Positions 1-9,522 of a DNA stretch of 42,284 nt are shown here, in pieces. How positions within the stretch are numbered: position 1 is the stretch's first letter; each line of letters starts with the position of its first letter. The DNA comes from Clostridiales bacterium. Lineage in GTDB: Bacteria > Bacillota > Clostridia > Lachnospirales > CAMVHY01. Position numbers and translations under genes: made by a program. The stretch is taken from NCBI GenBank assembly GCA_031265515.1, contig JAISCN010000051.1, positions 1-42,284 on the forward strand, read 5' to 3'. The notes below the pieces were generated by a model, which saw only the letters and a program-made list of their open reading frames with translations, made no database searches and had not been told where the DNA came from.

Positions 1-265
1 TCAGAGCAGCAAACTCAGCATTCATGCATTCTGGCACTGTAAAGCCGAATATTTCTCCAATTCTCATTAAATACGCATCAAGGACTTCAGTATTAATAAA
101 ACCATCAGATCTGATGAAATCCTCATCTGATACAAACACTTTATAGAAGATTTGACCAGCTAATGTGTTTAACCCAATTTTTGATATATCAACATTATAT
201 AATTTTTTTATTTGATTTGCATATCCGCCATGCTCACCGTATCTTTTAATGTATCCCTCGTTCAT
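1..265 (-). CDS. hypothetical protein, N-terminal part (runs off left edge)
   Basis: Open frame from ATG at 265 (MNEGYIKRYGEHGGYANQIKKLYNVDISKIGLNTLAGQIFYKVFVSDEDF...) to window edge; GGAGG just upstream of the ATG. Not in ORF track because it is open-ended. Confidence 0.7.
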   Translation of the reverse strand, partial: MNEGYIKRYGEHGGYANQIKKLYNVDISKIGLNTLAGQIFYKVFVSDEDFIRSDGFINTEVLDAYLMRIGEIFGFTVPECMNAEFAAL

Positions 266-305
266 TAAGTTTCCTCCGCTAGATAAATAATTTTATAAAA
301 ACAAG

Positions 306-728
306 TTATACATTTAATGTTATATCGCTACCCGGCGGACCAGTTCTTTCATCTAATCCAGCTGGGCCTCCTCTTTCTCGAGCATGTACTACATCAGCCA
401 GCACTTTTACGTGTTCTTGTAAAGCTTCTAGGTTTGTTTTTGAAAGATCCGGGATGTTAATGTTTCCATCTCTGGCAAGTTCTGTTGTAAGTTCAGCTAC
501 TCTAACCATATCGAACGGCGGCTCATTGTCTTTTAACCAATTCACAATCCGTTGATTTTCCGCTGTGCCCGGTGTAATACATTTCTCATAAAGTGCTTTA
601 ACGTCTGCATTAAATTGTTGCTGCTTATCAACATCGCCCTTATTTGTTTGTTGTCCAACAAGTTCAAGTATCTTCAAAAAGAGTTGCATAAACATCGCTA
701 AAGCGTCTATAGGAGCTCTCTCGCTCAT
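306..728 (-). CDS. hypothetical protein, 140 aa, GC-rich relative to window
   Basis: Complete ORF; sampled lines have 38-50% GC versus about 17-30% in surrounding genes. Confidence 0.65.
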   Translation of the reverse strand: MSERAPIDALAMFMQLFLKILELVGQQTNKGDVDKQQQFNADVKALYEKCITPGTAENQRIVNWLKDNEPPFDMVRVAELTTELARDGNINIPDLSKTNLEALQEHVKVLADVVHARERGGPAGLDERTGPPGSDITLNV

Positions 729-1042
729 TAATTTTCCCTTCCTTATAGATAAGTAATTTATAGAAACAAGTTAAAATTTTTATCGCATTCATATCAAAAA
801 AAGATACAAAAAAATTAACGACAACAAAATATCTGTTTCTTTAACAAAAAATATACTCTATTTTTAAACTTAAGTATTTTTTTATTTATATCTACAGAAA
901 TAAATAAAAAATATTATTTTTTTGAGACCCAGCAAAATAAACATTACAACTAACAAAACACAAAAATTTAACGTTAGATAATTGTTATGTTTTCTATTTT
1001 CAAATTTACTGTTATTAACTATGCATCATAAAATACAAGTTT

Positions 1043-1561
1043 TTATTTATTCAATAAAAGAAATTTCAGTTGTTTCAATCTGTTATAAATACTTAAATCT
1101 ATTATAAAATTTTTATTTTTTATAATAAAACCACCAATGATATTCTCATCGATAATATTTTTCAAGATAACTTTTTTGTGAAACTTATTCTCTAAAATTG
1201 TTTTTATATCATCTAAAAAATTATCATCAACGTCATTAGCAAGTATAATTTCGATATAAATAATATTTTTTTTTTTGTAATACAGTTCGAGAAAATTCTC
1301 GATTATGACTTTTATGTTATTAATTCTATTTTTTCTAAGTAATAAAAAAATAAAGTTTATTAACAAGTCTATAGTAATAATTTTTTTTATCAAGTTAATC
1401 TTATCACTAATCAAAACACGTTTTGACTCAATAAAACTAGTAAAATGATAATCATTTAAAGCATAATTATTTAACAAATCTAATTCTTTTTTTATATCTT
1501 TTAATATTTTTTCTTCGTTAGCAATTTCAAATAACGCTCTAGAATAATTTTTTTCTATCAT
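1043..1561 (-). CDS. atpH: F-type ATP synthase subunit delta
   Basis: N-term YSRALFEIANEE and C-term ENIIGGFIIKNKNFIIDLSIYNRLKQL are typical of AtpH; ATGA overlap with atpF. Confidence 0.9.
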   Translation of the reverse strand: MIEKNYSRALFEIANEEKILKDIKKELDLLNNYALNDYHFTSFIESKRVLISDKINLIKKIITIDLLINFIFLLLRKNRINNIKVIIENFLELYYKKKNIIYIEIILANDVDDNFLDDIKTILENKFHKKVILKNIIDENIIGGFIIKNKNFIIDLSIYNRLKQLKFLLLNK

Positions 1562-2082
1562 TTATTTATCTTTTTATTTTTATTATTTAATTTTTCTAAT
1601 ACGTTAAACGCATTTTTTAAAAAAACTTTTTTACTATCATTATCATTTTTAATTAATTCACTATTAATTGCCCAAGATACATTTATTATTTCAGATTTGA
1701 TATCATCTTTTGCTTTTTCTAATTCTAGTTTTATACTCTCATTCGCATCGTTTAAAATTTCTTTAGCTTTTAAATTAGCTTCATGTATAATATCTTTTTT
1801 TATAATCACAGCATTTTCATTGGCTAGTTTTAAAATTTCTCTTTCTTTATCAGCAATATCGTTTATTTTTTGTTCGTATAACTCAACAAAAATTTCAGCT
1901 TGGCTTAAATTTTCTTGAGCTTTGTCTATGTTTTTTTTTATATTATTTTCTCTATCTTCAAGAAATTTTTTAACAGGAAAATATAAAAACTTTGAAAGAA
2001 TAAAAATACACAATGTTACACTTAAAATCTGGCACAAAGCTTGAATTATTAACTGCGAATCAAAACCTATTATTCGATCCAT
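1558..2082 (-). CDS. atpF: F-type ATP synthase subunit b
   Basis: N-terminal TM then long amphipathic coiled coil (FPVKKFLEDRENNIKKNIDKAQENLSQAE); GAGGGG Shine-Dalgarno; directly upstream of atpH. Confidence 0.9.
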   Translation of the reverse strand: MDRIIGFDSQLIIQALCQILSVTLCIFILSKFLYFPVKKFLEDRENNIKKNIDKAQENLSQAEIFVELYEQKINDIADKEREILKLANENAVIIKKDIIHEANLKAKEILNDANESIKLELEKAKDDIKSEIINVSWAINSELIKNDNDSKKVFLKNAFNVLEKLNNKNKKINK

Positions 2083-2181
2083 TCTTGTCCCCTCTTAACA
2101 CTATGCTAATAACACACTTATACTTTGATTAATTTAAGATATAAATTATTATATGACTTGTTAATTATTTAAATAAATTTA

Positions 2182-4008
2182 TTATTTATAAATATTTTTA
2201 TACTCTAAGCAAAAAAAATCATTTATTAAATCATAGTTAGAATTTACAAAACTAAACATTTCATGATTTTTATTAATAAAGAGATTTTCGCGCAAAACAC
2301 AAAAACTTTTAAAAGCAATATCTAAAAATCTAAAATTTATGCTTTTTTTTACTTCTAAAATATTTAATAATTCGTTGCCTAAAAAATAAGGCGAGATTTC
2401 TTTTATGTTTAAATTTTCGAAATCAAAATTTCTGAAAATAATAAATGGTGTATTATAAATACTATAATAGTCTTTTGTTGACCATTCTGATACATCGTTA
2501 CTCTTGATTAAATCAATCTTTTTATAAAAATCGAAACCCGAATCAGCAATTATTGGCAGATGATCACCAAAAAAAACCAAAATGATTTTTTGATCCGCTG
2601 TTTTTAAAAAATTTATCAATCTATTTAATTCGATGTCGGCGTCTCTTAATCCTTCTACATAACATTCTAAAGATTCTATTTCTTTTATATTTAAATTATT
2701 GCCTTTAATTTTGATTTTAACTTCATTACTATATTTTTCTTTATTATACGGATAATGGTTTTGCATAGTTATTCCAAATAAAAAAAACAAACGATTCATA
2801 TTTTTATTGCATATTTCTATAACATTATCAGTAAAAAAATTATCTGATATATACAATCCTTTATAATCAGGATCTTTGAAATCATCTTTGCTTATAAATT
2901 CGTCAAAACCAATTTTTTTATAAATTATATTTCTATTAAAAAAGTTGCCATCATAAGTGTGCAACGCAATTGTTCTGTAACCATTTTTTTTTAGAATTCT
3001 AGGAAGAGTTTCTATATTTTTGTTTTTAAAATAAATCTCAGGCTCTTGATATGGCATTGCAGAAGATTTTAAAAAATATAAAGCGTTACCAGTTAAGAAT
3101 TCGTATTCAGTATTGCATGTTGAACCACCAAAAACAGGAACAATTAAATTACCATTTGTATATTTTTTTTGTAACTCATGAAAATTTTTTATAGGATCGC
3201 TGGAAAAGTTAACATTTGGCCATCTTGAAATATCGCAAAAAGATTCGCTCATTATCACTATAAGGCTTACATCTTCGCAGATATTTTTTTCTTTGTTCGG
3301 CAATTCTCTTTTTATTTTATATCTAAGTTTTTTTACGTATTCTTCGCTATAATTATCTGGTTTTAAATTTTTATTCTGTTCGTTTATTGTATAAAAACCT
3401 AATAAAAAACCGTATTTTTTATAAATTTGATTAGTAGTTAATTTTAAATATATATTAAATTTAAAAAAATTAGTAAGAAATAAATTTTGAGAAATATGTG
3501 AAAAAAATACTGAATAAAATAAAAAACAAGAAATAATAAAAAAACCTATACGTTTTTTTAAACTAAAATTAAAATCATATTTTTTATTTATTGTTTTAAT
3601 AAATATCAATATTAAAGTTATTATCAATATTGATCCAACAATTTTATAATTTAGACTTAATTTATTATTGTTAAATTTTAGAAGCTTAAATAAGCTGTCA
3701 TAAAATACAAAATCACTCGATGTAAAAACCCATCCAGTGATTTTCTTGCGATAAAAATTTACTGAATAAAATAAAAATAAGATAATAAAAACAAAACTAC
3801 TAGATAAAAATAGATTATTAATCAAAAAAAATAAAATCAAGACCAAAAAATAAATCGCGACTGACGACAATACAACATAATTAAATTGGTTAAATATTTT
3901 AGAATAAGCATAAATTATTCTATCTGAGTTTAAAATCTCTAGTGTTAAATAAACAAACATGCATATAAAAAATAAAACAGCCAAACCATAAAACTTATAA
4001 TTTTTCAA
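2182..4008 (-). CDS. LTA synthase family / phosphoglycerol transferase-like membrane sulfatase
   Basis: N-terminal TM segments, then sulfatase-fold motifs (MSESFCDISRWPN, GGSTCNTEYEFLTG, HTYDGNFFNRN, FGITMQNHYPY, FFGDHLPI). Likely TTG start at 4008 after GGGGGT; track start is 4035. Confidence 0.85.
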   Translation of the reverse strand: MKNYKFYGLAVLFFICMFVYLTLEILNSDRIIYAYSKIFNQFNYVVLSSVAIYFLVLILFFLINNLFLSSSFVFIILFLFYSVNFYRKKITGWVFTSSDFVFYDSLFKLLKFNNNKLSLNYKIVGSILIITLILIFIKTINKKYDFNFSLKKRIGFFIISCFLFYSVFFSHISQNLFLTNFFKFNIYLKLTTNQIYKKYGFLLGFYTINEQNKNLKPDNYSEEYVKKLRYKIKRELPNKEKNICEDVSLIVIMSESFCDISRWPNVNFSSDPIKNFHELQKKYTNGNLIVPVFGGSTCNTEYEFLTGNALYFLKSSAMPYQEPEIYFKNKNIETLPRILKKNGYRTIALHTYDGNFFNRNIIYKKIGFDEFISKDDFKDPDYKGLYISDNFFTDNVIEICNKNMNRLFFLFGITMQNHYPYNKEKYSNEVKIKIKGNNLNIKEIESLECYVEGLRDADIELNRLINFLKTADQKIILVFFGDHLPIIADSGFDFYKKIDLIKSNDVSEWSTKDYYSIYNTPFIIFRNFDFENLNIKEISPYFLGNELLNILEVKKSINFRFLDIAFKSFCVLRENLFINKNHEMFSFVNSNYDLINDFFCLEYKNIYK

Positions 4009-4068
4009 ATCAGACCCCCAAAAACTAAGGCCCAATTATAATATAAAAATTTTTATTTTTTAATATAA

Positions 4069-4254
4069 TTATTCGCAGCAGTCACAAGGTGATTTTAGTT
4101 TGTTGTTAAAAAGATGTTTTTTGTCTAGACATTGTGATTTTAGAAGCATCAAAAGTTTTATCTGCAATGTTGCAAATTTTAAAGCTAATAAAATTAATGA
4201 ACAAGTAAAAAAGAACTTAGATGTATGATTATAATCATGATGATCTTTAAACAT
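4069..4254 (-). CDS. small protein: His-rich N-term, hydrophobic middle, Cys-rich C-term (paralog 1)
   Basis: MFKDHHDYNHTSKFFFTCSLILLALKFATLQIKLLMLLKSQCLDKK...CDCCE; AGGAGAT Shine-Dalgarno; clear paralog of next ORF. Confidence 0.75.
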   Translation of the reverse strand: MFKDHHDYNHTSKFFFTCSLILLALKFATLQIKLLMLLKSQCLDKKHLFNNKLKSPCDCCE

Positions 4255-4307
4255 TATTTTTATATCTCCTAGTTAAAATAATTTAAAATTTTATCGTTGA
4301 TTAAAAT

Positions 4308-4475
4308 TTATTTATTATCTCCTAATTTATCGCAACATTCTTTTTTATTACAACAACAAGATTTTAAAAGCATCAAAAGTTTTATTTTTAAAGATACAAG
4401 TTTTAATACTATAATAGCGAGAGAGCAAAAAAAGAAGAATTTTGATTTGTTATTTTCGTGCTGATGTCCGAACAT
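4308..4475 (-). CDS. small protein: His-containing N-term, hydrophobic middle, Cys-rich C-term (paralog 2; absent from ORF track)
   Basis: Hand translation: MFGHQHENNKSKFFFFCSLAIIVLKLVSLKIKLLMLLKSCCCNKKECCDKLGDNK*; AGGAGG Shine-Dalgarno before ATG. Confidence 0.75.
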   Translation of the reverse strand: MFGHQHENNKSKFFFFCSLAIIVLKLVSLKIKLLMLLKSCCCNKKECCDKLGDNK

Positions 4476-4542
4476 AATTTACCTCCTAATTTCAAAAAAT
4501 TCTAGACAATTCTAGATAAGATTTATTGTTTCTTTTTTTTGA

Positions 4543-4977
4543 TTAATTATTCGCGTATAAAAAAAATAACTTTGTAATATTTGCTCTAGAATCAAGAATC
4601 ATCTCGTTTATTTTTTCACGCGAATTTTCATCTATAAATAAATAAGATAGTTTGCTACACAATTCACACATATTTTCTTCTCTAAATATATTATTCATCA
4701 GAATTTCTTTTATATCTAAATCTTCATCTACTACAACATTATTATTACAAAATAACTCTAAATCACAAATTTCTTTATTTAGTAATTTAAAATATATTTC
4801 TCGCAAATAAATACTATGCTTTATAAAATCAAAATAAATTTTTCTAAATAATTTTTCTCTATTAAATTCACAAAAATTGTTTTTCAAAAAGTTAAACTCT
4901 GAAATCGACGTTTCTTTATTTTCCAGAACACTTTTTATTAAAACCAAGATTTCATTACATGCATCAATTTTTTGCAA
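4543..4977 (-). CDS. hypothetical protein
   Basis: ORF (track 4543..5010); GGGGGATT precedes an in-frame TTG at 4977, the probable start. Confidence 0.6.
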   Translation of the reverse strand: MQKIDACNEILVLIKSVLENKETSISEFNFLKNNFCEFNREKLFRKIYFDFIKHSIYLREIYFKLLNKEICDLELFCNNNVVVDEDLDIKEILMNNIFREENMCELCSKLSYLFIDENSREKINEMILDSRANITKLFFLYANN

Positions 4978-5129
4978 CCAGAATCCCCCATAGAAATCAC
5001 GTATAAGCAATTAATATTAATTTCTATTTTTTTTATGTTAAAAAATTTTTATATTTCGAATCATTTTTTATTGAGTATTATTTTTTCAGCGCTATCTTAT
5101 CATTCTATAGCATTATCATCAATCATGTT

Positions 5130-5318
5130 TTGATTCTCAATTTTCCATGTGTCAGGTTTGATTCCTTCAAAGCTAAAACTAGAAACCTGAAATTAAGTGA
5201 AATTGTTTCTTTTTATGAACAATTGATAAGTGACGATGAATTTAGAAAAGAAGTCTGTAAACATAAAGAAGCGGCAGTAAGAATGAAATCTAGATTGTAT
5301 AATGATGAACGAGAATAA
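5130..5318 (+). CDS. hypothetical small ORF, possibly remnant
   Basis: 62 aa ORF without clear Shine-Dalgarno; carries an EFRKEV motif also seen (EFREEV, EFRIEI) in the downstream orphan. Confidence 0.3.
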   Translation: MILNFPCVRFDSFKAKTRNLKLSEIVSFYEQLISDDEFRKEVCKHKEAAVRMKSRLYNDERE

Positions 5319-5497
5319 AAGATTAAAATAACTAAAAATTCTTTAAGAAAAGGATTGAATATATGTGTATATAGTTCTTGAAACAATTGATCTTTCCGTC
5401 GAGAAAACAGAAAAACTTAAAAAAATCATGACTAAAAAATAAATACACGATAAAATGCTAAAATAAGTAAAGTAATGATAAATGACAAAGGAAAATT

Positions 5498-6877
5498 ATT
5501 ATACAATCTCATGATTTTGAAGAGGTATTAGAATATCTTATTAATAATAATTTTAGCGAAAATATTTCTAACTATTTTATGTCTTATTCAACTGAATTTA
5601 GAGAAGAAGTTATAATACTTTGCGTAGAAAGGTGCTTACATGAAATTAATTTGCAAAGCTGCGGACATTGCGATGGCGATGCCGGACGTTGCAATGTATA
5701 TTTATCGTTAATTTATCGATTGTTAACAGAATTTTCAGATGAATTTAGGATAGAAATAAAAAAGCAAATGTTTTTAAGACTTTTACAATATGTTGATTCA
5801 TCTCCTTTTATTGAAATTAGAAAATTATTAATGTTAACAGTAAAGTCGTCAACATGCGAATCCCAATCAAAAATGATATCAGAAATTATTGCCCACGACC
5901 ATCATTCTTTGTATTTTCTAATGTTCAAAGAATTATCCGTTGAGCGCTTAGAAATGTCAGTATTTGAGTATTTAAAATTTTTTCCTCAAGGTTATGATAC
6001 TAGTAAAATTATTCATTTTTTAAGCTCTGCTACAATTCATTGCGAGGGATTGATAATAAGATTGGTATCTAATCATGATTTTGCAAATTGGTTGATAGAA
6101 TATTGTAGTAAAAGAGATTTGTATAACAGTACAATTGTGTATCACAATTATCTGAAACTTTTAAATTATCTTCCGGAAGAGTTATATTATAGCACTTCAG
6201 CGGAAATTTGTAGATATATTTATAAATATTACAATAGATATTGTACTGGATGTGTTGATAGAGATTATCTAATTGAGATGACGGTAAGGGGTTCAAAACC
6301 AAAAATACAAATAAAATTGATGATTTATTTCATGACTAATTTATACTTGAGAAGTATCTTTCTAAGTAAATTAGACTTATATCAAAAGTTGCTAGAAGTG
6401 TTATCGGAAGAAGATCAAAAAAATGTGATGCAAGTGATAGGAGCACGGATAAAGAAAAAGAATAATCTAGTTGTATCGCGCGGTATTCTTGTAAAAGATG
6501 GAGTAGTTCGCTCAGCAACACAATTTCATAACGAATTAAAGCAATGTAGAGTACAAGAATTAAAAGAACAACGAGAACAAAAAAACAAGACATTTCAACA
6601 GCGATGTCAAACAAATAAAAAGAAAATTTCTTTGCTTCTGTCTTTCTCGCCATTATTGGGATCTGGTGGAATTAGTTTATTGATATATAATATATTATAT
6701 CCTATTTCAAATATTCACTTATATCGTTTAGCGTTTGCTATGCCGTCTCTTGCAATAATAGCGTGTCTTTTGTTTTTTGTTTGTGGTATGCTGGCTCATA
6801 CTAATTATCGTAATCGTCCTGATGATCCAATGTTGTTTTCTTTTAAGTATTCAAGAATAGAATTAGAACTCACATGA
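5498..6877 (+). CDS. orphan alpha-helical protein with two C-terminal TM segments
   Basis: Track ORF 5579..6877; frame is open upstream to ATT (5495/5498) preceded by AAAGGA, whereas ATG 5579 has no Shine-Dalgarno. C-term ISLLLSFSPLLGSGGISLLIYNIL...AFAMPSLAIIACLLFFVCGMLAH. Confidence 0.6.
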   Translation: MIQSHDFEEVLEYLINNNFSENISNYFMSYSTEFREEVIILCVERCLHEINLQSCGHCDGDAGRCNVYLSLIYRLLTEFSDEFRIEIKKQMFLRLLQYVDSSPFIEIRKLLMLTVKSSTCESQSKMISEIIAHDHHSLYFLMFKELSVERLEMSVFEYLKFFPQGYDTSKIIHFLSSATIHCEGLIIRLVSNHDFANWLIEYCSKRDLYNSTIVYHNYLKLLNYLPEELYYSTSAEICRYIYKYYNRYCTGCVDRDYLIEMTVRGSKPKIQIKLMIYFMTNLYLRSIFLSKLDLYQKLLEVLSEEDQKNVMQVIGARIKKKNNLVVSRGILVKDGVVRSATQFHNELKQCRVQELKEQREQKNKTFQQRCQTNKKKISLLLSFSPLLGSGGISLLIYNILYPISNIHLYRLAFAMPSLAIIACLLFFVCGMLAHTNYRNRPDDPMLFSFKYSRIELELT

Positions 6878-7096
6878 ACAATAATTCCATAATGTAAAAT
6901 TTTAAAGTGTTAAAAGACAAAAAAATTAATCCAAAAAAATAATACTGTATGAAAAAAAATGCTAAAATGCGTAAATATTTAAAATATAAAATTAATTGGT
7001 TATTTCAATATTACTGCACTACTGTAGTACGAAAGTCGAAACTTTATGGAGATTACTGCCACTGCTATTATTACTTAGAGTTCAGCATCTTTTTCT

Positions 7097-7122
7097 GATC
7101 GTTTTTGATGAGACGATTCTTT
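7097..7122 (+). terminator. putative intrinsic terminator downstream of the 5498-6877 gene
   Basis: GATCGT...ACGATTC stem followed by TTTATTTTT. Confidence 0.35.
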
Positions 7123-7126
7123 ATTT

Positions 7127-9274
7127 TTAAGAAATTATTATTTCTACATTTTCGTATGCTTCTATTATGTCAAGTTCTTTTATGTCATTAAATTTATCTA
7201 TCATTAATCCGCAATCGAATCCTGATGTAACTTCTTTAGTATCGTTTTTTTCTCTTTTTAAGCTAGAAAGTTCACCAGTATAAATAATTTTTCCGTTTCG
7301 TAGCACTCTAACTTTTGAATTTCTGGTTATCTTACCGTCTATGACATGTGATCCTCCTATTGTTCCCAGACTAGATACTTTAAATAATTTTCTAATCTCT
7401 ACATGTCCTATCACTTTTTCTTCGTAAATAGGATCTAACAAACCTCGCATAGCTTTTTCTATGTCTTCTATTGCATCGTATATTATTTTATATAATCTAA
7501 CGTCAATCTTTTCTCTGTCAGCTAATGATTTTGTAAATGTATCTGGACGAACATTGAAACCTATAACAATTGCATTCGAAGCGCTTGCAAGATTTATATC
7601 GGACGCATTTATGGCTCCCACAGCAGCATGTATAGTTTTTACTTTAACATTATCGTTAGATAGACGTTCTAAACTATTTTTCAAAGCTTCTAAAGAACCT
7701 TGAACGTCTGCCTTTATAATTATATTTAAAACAATCATATTTCCAGCTTGTATGTGTAATAGCAGATTATCCAATGAAATTTTCTCGACAGTATGTTTAA
7801 TTAAAGAAGTTTTGTTTTTATTTTTTATCGATTGAGTAATTTGTTTTGATTGTTTATCACTATCTGTAACGTAAAACTTATCACCTGCCAATGGAACTGA
7901 TGATAAACCTAGAATTTCTACTGGTGTTGATGCTGTTGCTTTTTTTACACGATGACCTTTGTCATTAAACATAGCACGAATTTTCCCGTGAGAATATCCC
8001 GCAACTATTGGATCAGAAATTTTAAGAGTTCCTTCTTGAACTAAAACAGTAGAAATTATACCTCTATTTCTATCAAGTTTTGCTTCTATAACGATTCCAG
8101 ATGCGCTAGTATTCTCAATTGATTTTAACTCTTTTAATTCAGCAACTAGAATTATCATCTCTAATAAATTATCTATTCCAATATTTTTTTTTGCAGATAT
8201 CGGAACACATATTGTTTTTCCGCCCCAGTCTTCAGACAATAAATCATATTTAGATAATTCTTTTTTTACACGATCAACATTAGCGTCATTTTTATCGATT
8301 TTATTTATAGCTATAATTATTTCAACACCTGCTGATTTAGCATGATTTATAGCTTCTATTGTTTGAGGCATTACACCATCATCTGCAGCAATAACTAATA
8401 CAGCAACATCAGTTACTTGAGCACCACGCATTCTCATTTCAGTAAATGCTTCATGTCCTGGAGTATCTAAAAAAGTTATTAATTTATTATTTATATTTAC
8501 AGTATAAGCGCCAATATGTTGTGTAATTCCACCGGCCTCAGTTTCTATAACGTTTGTATTTCTTATAGTATCTAACAATAATGTTTTTCCGTGATCAACG
8601 TGTCCCATAACAACTACAACCGGTGGTCTTTCAACAATTTTTTTTTCTTCTTTTATATTTTTTTTATTTTTATTAAATTTATTTTTTTTATTATTCTTTT
8701 TCTCCTTGTCAAAAGTTTTATGTTCTTTGATCAACTTAATTTCTGTATCAAACATTTTAGCTATGTTATTTGCTATCTCGTGATCTATAATTCTATTTTG
8801 ATCATACATCAAACCTATAGATATCATTTTTTTTATTAATTCTGATACAGAGACTCCTAATATTTCTGCTAATTCTAAAACCGTTATATTATTGTTTATC
8901 TTTATTACTTTATTATTATCATTTATATCGTTATTTAAATCTTTAAATATATTTTCGTTATTTTTTTTATAAGAATTAACATCTATTTTATTTTTGTTGT
9001 GATAGATTGAGTTGTTATTATTAATATTATTATTGGTCTTTTCAATTTCATTTGCATTCACGCCGTTGTCATAATCATTTTTTTTATAAATATTTAGTTT
9101 TTTAGAATTATTTTTGTCGCTAGTAAATATTTTAATTATTTTCTTAGCGTCGTTTTCTTCAATAGAGCTCATGTGAGAAGTTGCGCTTATGCTATTTTTT
9201 TTTAATATATCTAATAATTCTTTGCTTGTTATATTTATTTCTTTTGCCAAAGCATGAACACGTATATTATTCAA
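7127..9274 (-). CDS. infB: translation initiation factor IF-2
   Basis: GTPase motifs VVVVMGHVDHGKT, LDTPGHEAF, NKID; C-terminal IF-2 domains; likely TTG start overlapping the ylxR stop (TTGA). Confidence 0.97.
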   Translation of the reverse strand: MNNIRVHALAKEINITSKELLDILKKNSISATSHMSSIEENDAKKIIKIFTSDKNNSKKLNIYKKNDYDNGVNANEIEKTNNNINNNNSIYHNKNKIDVNSYKKNNENIFKDLNNDINDNNKVIKINNNITVLELAEILGVSVSELIKKMISIGLMYDQNRIIDHEIANNIAKMFDTEIKLIKEHKTFDKEKKNNKKNKFNKNKKNIKEEKKIVERPPVVVVMGHVDHGKTLLLDTIRNTNVIETEAGGITQHIGAYTVNINNKLITFLDTPGHEAFTEMRMRGAQVTDVAVLVIAADDGVMPQTIEAINHAKSAGVEIIIAINKIDKNDANVDRVKKELSKYDLLSEDWGGKTICVPISAKKNIGIDNLLEMIILVAELKELKSIENTSASGIVIEAKLDRNRGIISTVLVQEGTLKISDPIVAGYSHGKIRAMFNDKGHRVKKATASTPVEILGLSSVPLAGDKFYVTDSDKQSKQITQSIKNKNKTSLIKHTVEKISLDNLLLHIQAGNMIVLNIIIKADVQGSLEALKNSLERLSNDNVKVKTIHAAVGAINASDINLASASNAIVIGFNVRPDTFTKSLADREKIDVRLYKIIYDAIEDIEKAMRGLLDPIYEEKVIGHVEIRKLFKVSSLGTIGGSHVIDGKITRNSKVRVLRNGKIIYTGELSSLKREKNDTKEVTSGFDCGLMIDKFNDIKELDIIEAYENVEIIIS

Positions 9275-9519
9275 ATAAGAACCTCATTTTTTATTAAGTC
9301 GTAAATTATTGACGCTTTTTTATCGCTAAAAGAACGTTCAAAGCCACGTCTTTTTTTAGCTTTTTTCAAACAATCCATAGACTTACATAAATAAGATCCA
9401 CGTGCTTGAATTTTCTTATTAAAATCTATAATAAATATATTTTTATATCTAACAATTCTCAATAAATATTTTTTTTTAAGCATATTTTCGCAACCAACGC
9501 ATTTTCTTAAATTGACTAT
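9271..9519 (-). CDS. ylxR: YlxR/RnpM family (DUF448) protein
   Basis: Track ORF starts at 9483, but the in-frame upstream sequence encodes the family N-terminus RKCVGC (ATA GTC AAT TTA AGA AAA TGC GTT GGT TGC GAA AAT ATG); probable ATA start at 9519 preceded by GAGGATGA. Gene order nusA-ylxR-infB is classical. Confidence 0.85.
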   Translation of the reverse strand: MVNLRKCVGCENMLKKKYLLRIVRYKNIFIIDFNKKIQARGSYLCKSMDCLKKAKKRRGFERSFSDKKASIIYDLIKNEVLI

Positions 9520-9522
9520 TGT

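Noticed and set aside
5320-5490. Fragments such as MYIVLETIDLSVEKTEKLKKIMTKK* between 5318 and the orphan gene
   Set aside because: Could be pseudogene debris but too short and without a translation signal to support a feature.
6967-7098. 43-aa Tyr/Cys-rich ORF (MRKYLKYKINWLFQYYCTTVVRKSKLYGDYCHCYYYLEFSIFF)
   Set aside because: No ribosome-binding site and located in a convergent intergenic gap; probably chance or remnant.
8591-8839. Plus-strand ORF opposite infB linker
   Set aside because: Phe-rich translation is the complement of the Lys/Asn-rich IF-2 linker.
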